DNA of 10,354 bases from Bacillota bacterium. Its GTDB lineage: Bacteria > Bacillota > Clostridia > Oscillospirales > Ruminococcaceae. The position numbers and the translations under genes were made by a program. Below, in pieces: positions 1-5,790 of the stretch. A model generated the notes under the pieces. It was given only the letters and a program-made list of their open reading frames with translations. It did not search any database and was not told the origin of the DNA. Location of the stretch: contig JAKPGH010000167.1 of NCBI GenBank assembly GCA_029550985.1, positions 1 through 10,354 of the forward strand. Direction: 5' to 3'. Numbering within the stretch: the stretch's first letter is position 1; every line of letters begins with the position of its first letter.

Positions 1-1148
1 TGGCAGGCGATAAAGCGCTCCCAAATCAGCTTGTAAAGCTTGTATTGGTCGGAAGTCAAACTGCTCTTGACCTGGTCGGGGGTCAGGGAGGGCATGGTGG
101 GGCGGATACATTCGTGAGCGTCCTGAGCGCTCTTTTTGGATTTGTAAATTCTGGGGGAAGAAGGCAGGTAGTTCTCGCCAAAAGCGTCCTTGATAAACTT
201 CACCGTTTCGGACAAGGCTTCGGCGGAGATGCGCAGGGAGTCGGTGCGCATATAGGTGATGAGACCGACGGCGCCCAGCCCTTCCACTTCCACGCCTTCG
301 TACAGCTCCTGGGCTGCCTTCATGGTGCGGCGGGCCTGAAATCCCAGCTTCTTGGAGGCCTCCTGCTGCAAGGTGGAGGTGGTAAAGGGCGGAGCGGGGG
401 ATTTTTTCCGCACCGTTTTTTTGACTTCATCCACCACGAATTCCTGACCCTGCAGCTCTTCCAGAATCTTTTGGGCGGCCTCCTCGTTGCTGATGGTGAC
501 CTTCTTTCCGTTTTTGGAATGGAGCTTGGCCGGAAAGGCCTTTTGGGTCCCTTGCGCCGTCAGCTCGGCGTCGATAGTCCAGTATTCTTCGCTTTGAAAG
601 GAGTTGATTTCCCGTTCCCGCTCGACAATGAGGCGAACGGCAACGCTCTGCACCCGCCCGGCGGAAAGGCCCTTGCGGACCTTGCGCCACAAAAAGGGGC
701 TGAGCTTATAACCCACAATGCGGTCCAGAATGCGGCGAGCCTGTTGGGCGTTGACCAGATTCAAATCGATTTTGCGTGGGTTGCTCATACCTTCGATAAT
801 GCCGGTTTTGGTAATTTCGTTGAAGGTAACCCGATTGGGCTGGTCCATATCCAGCCCAATGATGTCAGCCAAATGCCAAGAAATGGCTTCCCCTTCCCGA
901 TCCGGGTCGGTAGCCAGATAAACCATTTCGCTTTTCTTAGCTTCTTTTTTCAGGGTTTTGACAAGGGCTTCCTTCCCCTTAATTTCGGTGTACTGGGGGG
1001 TAAATCCGTTGTCCACATCCACCCCCAGCTTGCTTTTGGGAAGATCGCGGACATGCCCGTTGGAAGCCAGGACTTCGTAGTCCTTTCCCAGGTATTTTTG
1101 GATGGTTTTAGCCTTGGCGGGCGATTCCACAATGACGAGTTTTGACAT
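1..1148 (-). CDS. topA: DNA topoisomerase I, N-terminal part (cut by window edge)
   Basis: Type IA topoisomerase, which relaxes negative supercoils by cutting one strand through a 5'-phosphotyrosine. Translating back from the ATG at 1148 gives 382 codons beginning MSKLVIVESPAKAKTIQKYL. The Toprim domain is visible: the catalytic Glu is residue 8 in VESPAKAKT, and the metal-binding DPDREGE starts at Asp81. The active-site Tyr is residue 299 in GLITYMRTDS, and the strand-binding stretch LSAGRVQSVAVRLI (161-174) is intact. The remaining type IA core and the C-terminal zinc-finger region, usual in a protein of about 700 residues, lie off the left edge. GGAGG stands 11 bases before the start, a slightly long spacing. 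The gene follows dprA in the same direction, a common Firmicute order. A terminator-like hairpin after dprA suggests its own promoter in 1149-1256, but only a weak candidate is visible there (TTATCC, 17 bases, TATTAG). Confidence 0.97.
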   Translation of the reverse strand, partial: MSKLVIVESPAKAKTIQKYLGKDYEVLASNGHVRDLPKSKLGVDVDNGFTPQYTEIKGKEALVKTLKKEAKKSEMVYLATDPDREGEAISWHLADIIGLDMDQPNRVTFNEITKTGIIEGMSNPRKIDLNLVNAQQARRILDRIVGYKLSPFLWRKVRKGLSAGRVQSVAVRLIVEREREINSFQSEEYWTIDAELTAQGTQKAFPAKLHSKNGKKVTISNEEAAQKILEELQGQEFVVDEVKKTVRKKSPAPPFTTSTLQQEASKKLGFQARRTMKAAQELYEGVEVEGLGAVGLITYMRTDSLRISAEALSETVKFIKDAFGENYLPSSPRIYKSKKSAQDAHECIRPTMPSLTPDQVKSSLTSDQYKLYKLIWERFIAC

Positions 1149-1256
1149 TCAGCAGTTAACCTCCGTACGGGTGCTGATGAGATTTCATAGCAAGATACCT
1201 TGCCTATTTTTCTAATAAAATATGCATTTGATAAGGATAATTGCGTCGATTGTAAG

Positions 1257-1287
1257 AAAAAAGGGCAAAGCAGCCGAAACCGGCTGC
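1257..1287 (-). terminator. Intrinsic terminator after dprA
   Basis: On the minus strand, seven bases after the dprA stop, GCAGCCG and CGGCTGC pair perfectly over seven bases around a GTTT loop. TTTGCCC and then six Ts (1262-1257) follow. The T run is displaced by the GGGCAAA segment, so termination may be only partial. It separates dprA from topA. Confidence 0.6.
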
Positions 1288-1293
1288 AGACAA

Positions 1294-2478
1294 TTACAGG
1301 CTGAATCTTCGGCCCGGGTACCCCCTGATTAAACCATAAATCTCCAGCTCCGTCAATGCCGATTGTATCTGTGAGACTTCCAGAGGGCAGTTTGCCGCGA
1401 TGCTCTCGAAACTGACGGGCGTTTCCGGCACCAGGGCGTAGACCTGCCGGGCTTCTTTGGAGCATCCTTCCGGCAGGGGTCGGCGTGCTCCTCCGGAAGA
1501 AGGAGCCGGGTCGGGCATTTGGGTGCTTTGGGCCAGCTTCCTGCCCACATCCTCATGAACTGTCCCTTTTTGCCCCGTATGATGCGCGCAGGGTTCCAGT
1601 CTGGGAAATTTTTGACAATCAAATTCCTCCAGGATATCCTGTACCGATTGGGTGAGCTTGGCGCCATCCCGTATCAGATGATGGCACCCTTCCGCCCCCA
1701 TCTTAAAAATGCTGCCCGGCACCGCGAACAGCTCCCGGTTTTGGTCAACGGCGTGGGCGGCGGTAATCATGGAACCGCTTTTCAGGTCCGCCTCCACCAC
1801 CACGACCCCGTGGGACATGCCCGAAATCAGCCGGTTGCGCAGGGGGAAATTCCACTGGGTGGGCTCGGTGCCGAGGGGGAACTCGCTGACCACCGCGCCG
1901 TTTTCGGCAACGGCCCGTTTGACGGGGGCGCTGCCTTTGGGGTAGTCCACGTCGATGCCGCAGCCGAGGATGCCGATGCTTTTGCCGCCGGCCTGAACAG
2001 CCGCCTGATGGCAAAAGGTGTCGATTCCCTTGGCAAGGCCGCTGACCACCACCGCCCCGCACCGGGCCAGTTCCCCCGCCAGCATTCGGGCAACGTCCCG
2101 GCCGTATTCGGTATAGGTGCGGGTTCCCACCATGGCGATGACCAACGTGTCCCGCAAACAGTCCAGCTCCCCCTTAACATACAGGACAGCCGGCTTGGAA
2201 AAAATCCCATGAAGCAGCGGAGGGTAGGATGGGTGGTCGGGGGTGATGATGTCGCAGCCCTTGCGCAGGGTCCGCAGCTTTATCTCCCGGGCCTTGTCCA
2301 GCGTCCTCTCCCAGGAAAGGAGCTCCTCCTCCCGCAGCATGGTGATCACTTGGGTTTTCTGTTCAATGCCCCGCAGGATTTCCTCGGGGCCGGAAAAATA
2401 CTCCATCATGGCGTGAGCGCGGCGACTGCCCACTCCAAACATCAGTTGGAACCAAATCCAGTAGAGGCTGTCGGTCAT
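1294..2478 (-). CDS. dprA: DprA/Smf DNA-processing protein
   Basis: DprA binds incoming single-stranded DNA in the cytoplasm during natural transformation and loads RecA on it. The 394-residue product has an N-terminal SAM-like helical region (about 1-70) and then the Rossmann-like core. Core motifs seen are VGTRTYTEYG (117-126), SGLAKGID (146-153), LGCGIDVDYPKG (171-182), FPLRNRLISGMS (211-222) and EADLKSGSMITAAH (229-242). A low-complexity linker (about 290-340) leads to a C-terminal winged-helix domain of the DprA type (about 343-394). Two usually conserved spots differ slightly: VGTR for VGSR, and FPLRNR for FPRRNR. The ATG at 2478 follows a GGGGG run at RBS distance. It lies 60 bases behind the methyltransferase gene with no terminator between them, so the two are probably co-transcribed. 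DprA is widely kept in non-competent bacteria, so competence does not follow from it. Confidence 0.96.
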   Translation of the reverse strand: MTDSLYWIWFQLMFGVGSRRAHAMMEYFSGPEEILRGIEQKTQVITMLREEELLSWERTLDKAREIKLRTLRKGCDIITPDHPSYPPLLHGIFSKPAVLYVKGELDCLRDTLVIAMVGTRTYTEYGRDVARMLAGELARCGAVVVSGLAKGIDTFCHQAAVQAGGKSIGILGCGIDVDYPKGSAPVKRAVAENGAVVSEFPLGTEPTQWNFPLRNRLISGMSHGVVVVEADLKSGSMITAAHAVDQNRELFAVPGSIFKMGAEGCHHLIRDGAKLTQSVQDILEEFDCQKFPRLEPCAHHTGQKGTVHEDVGRKLAQSTQMPDPAPSSGGARRPLPEGCSKEARQVYALVPETPVSFESIAANCPLEVSQIQSALTELEIYGLIRGYPGRRFSL

Positions 2479-2538
2479 GGCAATTCCCCCGTTGTCAAGG
2501 TCAAGGTGTCCGGGCCGTTGGCATGATGGGGTAAGATT

Positions 2539-3357
2539 CTATTTCAGCATCTCCCAAAGGAGAATGCCCGCCGCCATGGAGGCTCCCAGGGAATCGCTGC
2601 CGCTCTTCATGGGGAGCATCACCACATGGTCGCAGGCGTCAATGAGATGGTCGGGCAGGCCGTCCCCCTCGTTGCCGATGAGGACCGCCCGTCCTTTGGC
2701 CAAAGCCAAACACTCCGGACCCTTTGCTCCCTGGCGCAGAGCGGCGGCAAAGGTGGCGACGCCGGCTTCTCGCAGCAGGGAAAGCACCGGTTCCAGAGTA
2801 TCGGTCAGGGCGATGGGCAGGCGCCAAACGCCTCCCATGGAGGCGCGCAGCACCTTGGGCGAAAACACTTCCACGCACTCGCAGAGAAAGGCGCCGTCGG
2901 CTCCCAGGGCGGCGGCGGTGCGCAAAATGGAGCCCAGGTTCCCCGGATCCCTCACCTTGTGGAGCAGCAGGTAACGCCCATCCGGACGGACGGGCACCTT
3001 TTCTTTCTCCAGGGAAGGCTGGGGGCAAAGGGCAAACACCCCCTGAGGCGCCTGGGTGTCGCCGATTCGGGCGGCGAGGGAAGCATCCAGCCAAACCACC
3101 TCTCTGGCGGAATGGAGGAGAGGCTCCAGCTCTTTGGGAGCTTTTTGCCAGGCTTCAGGGGTGATGAAAAGGGTTTGGGGTACAAGTCCCGCCGCCCAGG
3201 CGTCCACCACCAGGCGTCTGCCCTCCAGCGCCATCAGGGAGGACTCCTCCCTGGCTTTTTTGCGGCGGAGCAAATCGTCCAGCTGGCGGACATGGGGGTT
3301 GTTGCGGGAAGTGACGAGGCGGATTGCCCCAGGAGACTGGGTCGGGAAATCGTCCAT
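2539..3357 (-). CDS. TrmH/SpoU-family RNA 2'-O-methyltransferase
   Basis: Predicted AdoMet-dependent enzyme that 2'-O-methylates a ribose in rRNA or tRNA; the exact nucleotide cannot be read from sequence. The 272-residue product has an N-terminal substrate-binding domain (about 11-110, including ALEGRRLVVDA at 43-53) and a C-terminal SPOUT knot domain. All three SpoU motifs are present: DPGNLGSILRTAAALG (137-152), LIGNEGDGL (226-234) and the block at 248-270 starting LPMKSGSDSLGAS. In that last block many relatives have ESLN where this one has DSLG. The ATG at 3357 has AAAGGAG seven bases upstream. The position just downstream of rplT is where Clostridia and Bacillus often carry a YsgA-like methyltransferase, which fits a role in ribosome maturation. 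The family call is firm; the target is unknown. Confidence 0.92.
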   Translation of the reverse strand: MDDFPTQSPGAIRLVTSRNNPHVRQLDDLLRRKKAREESSLMALEGRRLVVDAWAAGLVPQTLFITPEAWQKAPKELEPLLHSAREVVWLDASLAARIGDTQAPQGVFALCPQPSLEKEKVPVRPDGRYLLLHKVRDPGNLGSILRTAAALGADGAFLCECVEVFSPKVLRASMGGVWRLPIALTDTLEPVLSLLREAGVATFAAALRQGAKGPECLALAKGRAVLIGNEGDGLPDHLIDACDHVVMLPMKSGSDSLGASMAAGILLWEMLK

Positions 3358-3421
3358 AGGTCCGCTCCTTTAAGCATCCGGAATTTGAGGACCGGACGGA
3401 TTTTCAGCATTTAAAAGTGGA

Positions 3422-3449
3422 CGCCCGGAAGCCGCAAGCGGCTCGGGCG
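3422..3449 (-). terminator. Strong hairpin after rplT, weak T tract
   Basis: Thirteen bases past the rplT stop, CGCCCG plus AGCCG pair with CGGCT plus CGGGCG (11 pairs, CTTG loop, two-base bulge). TCCACTTTT follows, so the T tract is short and displaced. It may end most ribosomal-protein transcripts while letting some continue into the methyltransferase gene. It could also only stabilise the rplT mRNA end. Confidence 0.5.
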
Positions 3450-3462
3450 CTGAGTATATCGT

Positions 3463-3816
3463 TTAGCGGGCCGCTTTCGCCTGTTCTACCAGTGCGGTAA
3501 AGGCAGCAGGGTCGCTGATGGCGATTTCGGACAGCATCTTACGATTCAGGTTGATTCCGGCTTTCTTCAGGCCGTTCATAAAAGTGGAATAGTTGATGCC
3601 GTTCATCTTGCAGGCAGCGGAAATCCGGGTAATCCACAGGGAGCGGAAGTTGCGCTTGCGCTGCTTACGGCCGATATAAGCCTTTTGTCCGGATTTGTAA
3701 ACGGCCTGTTTGGCCATTTTAAAATGCTTGCTTTTTGCGCCATAATATCCCTTGGCCAGGCGCAGAACCTTCTTCCTGCGCTTATGAGTCATAATCGCTC
3801 TTTTAATACGAGCCAT
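3463..3816 (-). CDS. rplT: 50S ribosomal protein L20
   Basis: Primary 23S rRNA-binding protein needed for early 50S assembly. In bacteria that have been studied it also represses its own operon. The product is 117 residues, the usual length. It opens with the basic extension MARIKRAIMTHKRRKKVLRL and continues through RKRNFRSLWITRI to the globular C-terminal domain (about 60-117), which is the regulatory RNA-binding part in known cases. GGAGG lies eight bases before the ATG. The gene is 44 bases behind rpmI in the standard infC-rpmI-rplT order. It is the likely regulator acting on the infC leader described at 4702-4885. Confidence 0.98.
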   Translation of the reverse strand: MARIKRAIMTHKRRKKVLRLAKGYYGAKSKHFKMAKQAVYKSGQKAYIGRKQRKRNFRSLWITRISAACKMNGINYSTFMNGLKKAGINLNRKMLSEIAISDPAAFTALVEQAKAAR

Positions 3817-3860
3817 TTTTTACTACCTCCATTTGGCTATTGTTCGTAAGACCGGAAAGC

Positions 3861-4058
3861 TTACTTGTAGGGAATGAGTTTCTTCAGAGCTTTGACGTTG
3901 GTGACGTCCGCCATGGTGGCCATGCGCAGACGGCGCTTGCGCTTGCGGTCCTTCTTGTTGAGGATATGGCTCTTGTAGGCACGAGAACGCTTAACCTTGC
4001 CGGTTTTGGTCATATCAAAGCGCTTCTTGGCCCCGGAGTGGGTTTTCAGCTTCGGCAT
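3861..4058 (-). CDS. rpmI: 50S ribosomal protein L35
   Basis: Small, highly basic 50S protein of 65 residues, the normal family size, beginning MPKLKTHSGAKKRF and ending in a basic tail with ALKKLIPYK. An upstream in-frame start at 4088 would add ten residues unlike any L35. The ATG at 4058 carries GGAAGGAG at good spacing and gives the conserved MPKLKTH N-terminus, so it is preferred. It sits between infC and rplT. The 116 bases before it fold into a marked hairpin (4110-4138) that could affect its translation. Confidence 0.98.
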   Translation of the reverse strand: MPKLKTHSGAKKRFDMTKTGKVKRSRAYKSHILNKKDRKRKRRLRMATMADVTNVKALKKLIPYK

Positions 4059-4109
4059 TTTGGGTACTCCTTCCTTCATTGTATGCAATATTGGGGGTAC
4101 ATAATATCC

Positions 4110-4138
4110 GGGCGCACTTCCTTGCGAAAATGCAGCCC
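4110..4138 (-). other. GNRA-capped RNA hairpin between infC and rpmI
   Basis: The minus-strand RNA can form GGGC, one bulged U, then GCAUUUUC, a GCAA tetraloop, GGAAGUGC and GCCC. That is twelve pairs including two G-U. No T run follows, so it is not an intrinsic terminator. Flanking AT-rich bases can add imperfect pairs. It lies about 50 bases ahead of the rpmI start. In E. coli L20 represses rpmI translation from this interval, so a role in translational control or mRNA stability is plausible, but this is inference. Confidence 0.5.
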
Positions 4139-4174
4139 TGGGACTTGATAATATACAATTGGAACCCGACGGAA

Positions 4175-4702
4175 CTACTTATTGACAGGCTTTTTGTTGG
4201 GCACAATAAACATAACCATGCTGCGCCCCTCCATTTTTGGCATGCGTTCTACCGTTCCATGCTCCGCAATTTGTTCGGCAACCCGCTTCAGTAATTCCGT
4301 GCCCCGCTCAGGATGAGCCATTTCGCGGCCTCGAAAGCGGATGGAGACTTTAACTTTATCTCCAGCATTCAAAAACTTGGCAGCGCTTTTGAGCTTCGTT
4401 TCCAAATCGTGGTCGTCAATATTCAGGGAAAGGCGGATTTCCTTGGTCTCGATGACCTTTTGGTTCTTTTTGGCTTCTTTTTCCCGTTTTGCCTGTTCGA
4501 ATTTGTGTTTGCCATAATCCATGATGCGGCAAACCGGCGGCACAGCCTGGGGAGCAATCAAAACCAAGTCCAGGTTTCGGTCCGCGGCAACCTGCAAAGC
4601 ACGGCTGACCGGCATAATACCCAGTTGTTCCCCATCTTCACTGACGACACGCACTTCCTGAGCCCGAATTTGCTCGTTGATAAGCAGTTCCTTTTTGCTG
4701 AT
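4175..4702 (-). CDS. infC: Translation initiation factor IF-3 (ATC start)
   Basis: IF-3 binds the 30S subunit, prevents premature 50S joining and rejects wrong start codons and initiator tRNAs. The product is 175 residues from the chosen start, close to the usual 170-180. It has the N-domain (KELLINEQIRAQEVRVV, then VPPVCRIMDYGKHKFEQ), a lysine-rich linker and the C-domain (KEIRLSLNIDDHDLETKLKS to MVMFIVPNKK). No ATG, GTG or TTG lies at RBS distance in this frame: the GTG overlaps the GGAGG, and the ATG at 4789 lies upstream inside the terminator hairpin. ATC at 4702 lies eight bases past GGAGG and yields ISKKELLINEQ, the family N-terminus. Rare AUU/AUC-type starts are known for infC and allow IF-3 to repress its own synthesis. 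It heads the infC-rpmI-rplT operon. Confidence 0.96.
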   Translation of the reverse strand: MSKKELLINEQIRAQEVRVVSEDGEQLGIMPVSRALQVAADRNLDLVLIAPQAVPPVCRIMDYGKHKFEQAKREKEAKKNQKVIETKEIRLSLNIDDHDLETKLKSAAKFLNAGDKVKVSIRFRGREMAHPERGTELLKRVAEQIAEHGTVERMPKMEGRSMVMFIVPNKKPVNK

Positions 4703-4710
4703 TGTAAGCA

Positions 4711-4715
4711 CCTCC
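4711..4715 (-). promoter_or_regulatory. Ribosome binding site fixing the infC ATC start
   Basis: GGAGG on the minus strand, eight bases ahead of the ATC at 4702. It rules out the in-frame GTG, which starts within the site, and all upstream starts. Confidence 0.85.
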
Positions 4716-4758
4716 AAAAAAGGGTTTAACCACGAAAGTTCCAATATGCGTATTGCAC

Positions 4759-4784
4759 AAAAAAGCGCGGACCAAAATCCGCGC
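4759..4784 (-). terminator. Attenuator terminator in the infC leader
   Basis: GCGCGGA and TCCGCGC pair perfectly around a TTTTGG loop and are followed directly by six Ts (4764-4759). It stands about 57 bases before the infC start and roughly 100 bases downstream of the predicted transcription start, so it can stop transcription before the first gene. Together with the upstream leader it has the layout of the L20 leader attenuator known from Bacillus. L20 as the ligand is inferred from that layout. Confidence 0.85.
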
Positions 4785-4885
4785 TGCATACAAACTGAAA
4801 CCCCATTGCTGGAGTTTTCGCTGTATTGACCACGTGCGACACCATACGCCGACGGGTGAGAACGGATTAGGTTCTACTTTATTGT
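4785..4885 (-). ncRNA. infC leader RNA, probable L20-responsive region
   Basis: Untranslated RNA between the predicted start site (about 4885) and the attenuator terminator. Near its 5' end ACCTAATCCG (4872-4863) can pair with CGGATT and GGT in the left arm and loop of the terminator (six pairs, small internal loop, three pairs). That makes it a candidate antiterminator. A second hairpin, AAACTCC with GGGGTTT around AGCAAT, occupies 4817-4798. Comparable Firmicute leaders bind L20 through a fold resembling 23S helices 40-41. That resemblance was not tested here. Confidence 0.6.
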
Positions 4886-4891
4886 GGATTA

Positions 4892-4920
4892 ACTATAACA
4901 GATGTTTGGTGTTCTGTCAA
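4892..4920 (-). promoter_or_regulatory. Housekeeping promoter of infC-rpmI-rplT
   Basis: TTGACA (4920-4915), a spacer of exactly 17 bases and TATAGT (4897-4892) make a near-consensus sigma-A-type promoter. The -35 starts 12 bases beyond the ymdB stop. Transcription should begin near 4885. Confidence 0.9.
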
Positions 4921-4932
4921 GAGGAAAACGCA

Positions 4933-5700
4933 TCAGAAAAAGGGAATTGCCTCAATCGCTGTGCATTTTCCCGTTTGGTTGTCGATTTCCAAAGCCACGG
5001 CGGAAATACGGACGTCCTGCGTCTCGTTTTCAAACCGGGTGGGAAGGCCGGTGCGCATTTTTTGAATGGCGATGTCCCGCTTAACCCCCAACACCGATTC
5101 ATAGCCGCCGCACATCCCCACGTCGGTGATGTAGCCGGTGCCGTTGGGAAGAATCCTGGCGTCGGCGGTGGGGACGTGAGTGTGGGTGCCTATCACCGCG
5201 GACACCTTGCCGTCCAGATAGTAGCCGAGGCAGAGCTTTTCGGCCGTAGCCTCGGCGTGGAAGTCCACCAAAATACAGGGACTGTCCACCTGCTGCAGCA
5301 ACGCGTCCATGCAGTCGAAGGGGTTTTGAAGGTTCTGGATGTAGACAACCCCCTGCAGATTGACAACCCACAGACGGTTGCGGGGGTCGTCGTAAAGATA
5401 GACGCCGGTACCGGGGGCGGACGGGTGGTAGTTGGCGGGCCGCAGTACCCCCTGCTTTTTGTCCAGCAGGTCGTACACCTCCCGTCGGCGCAGGGCGTGA
5501 TTCCCCGAAGTGATGACATCCACCCCGCTATCCATCATATGGCGCAGGCTTTTGGGGGTCATGCCGTTGCCCTCGGCGGAATTTTCCCCGTTTGCCACCA
5601 CAATGTCGGCGCCATAACGCTTTTTCAGCAAGGGCAGCTTTTCCCGCAGGTAATCGCACCCCGCCTGACCAACCACATCGCCTATCATTAAGATATTCAT
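4933..5700 (-). CDS. ymdB: YmdB-family metallophosphoesterase
   Basis: Dinuclear-metal phosphoesterase; Bacillus YmdB hydrolyses 2',3'-cyclic nucleotides and affects biofilm and motility choices. The 255-residue product has the family's metal ligands in order: Asp8 (IGDVVGQAG), Glu39-Asn40 (ANGEN), Asn67-His68 (SGNH), His148 (VDFHAEATAEK), and His173 and His175 (GTHTHVPTAD). The closing signature ILPNGTGYITDVGMCG (183-198) follows. An oddity is GNHALRRREV after the SGNH motif, where many relatives read GNHTWDKKEI. The ligands themselves are kept. The ATG at 5700 has AGGAG six bases upstream. No terminator is seen before the infC promoter, so some readthrough into infC is possible. In other Firmicutes ymdB usually neighbours rny, which is absent here. 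Confidence 0.95.
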   Translation of the reverse strand: MNILMIGDVVGQAGCDYLREKLPLLKKRYGADIVVANGENSAEGNGMTPKSLRHMMDSGVDVITSGNHALRRREVYDLLDKKQGVLRPANYHPSAPGTGVYLYDDPRNRLWVVNLQGVVYIQNLQNPFDCMDALLQQVDSPCILVDFHAEATAEKLCLGYYLDGKVSAVIGTHTHVPTADARILPNGTGYITDVGMCGGYESVLGVKRDIAIQKMRTGLPTRFENETQDVRISAVALEIDNQTGKCTAIEAIPFF

Positions 5701-5790
5701 GAAATGCTCCTATGTTACAGAGAGGCAACCTCCCATAAGGTAAACTGACTCCAACCAGTACTATTCCCTTTTATACCGCCGGGCATGTAT

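Noticed and set aside
45..1145. 366-codon plus-strand open frame opposite topA
   Set aside because: It is antisense to clearly conserved topoisomerase coding sequence, is low in recognisable motifs and has no RBS. GC-rich third positions make such mirror frames common.
4703..4789. 29-codon N-terminal extension of IF-3 from the ATG at 4789
   Set aside because: It would be encoded across the attenuator hairpin, lies upstream of the GGAGG and has no counterpart in IF-3.
4720..4839. Short open frame of about 39 codons in the infC leader, minus strand, starting near 4839
   Set aside because: No ribosome binding site precedes it, and its codons coincide with the hairpins. A leader peptide is not supported.
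5712..5735. GGGAGG-TTG-CCTCTC hairpin upstream of ymdB
   Set aside because: The stem is short with one G-T pair, a three-base loop and no T run, so it is neither a convincing terminator nor a riboswitch.
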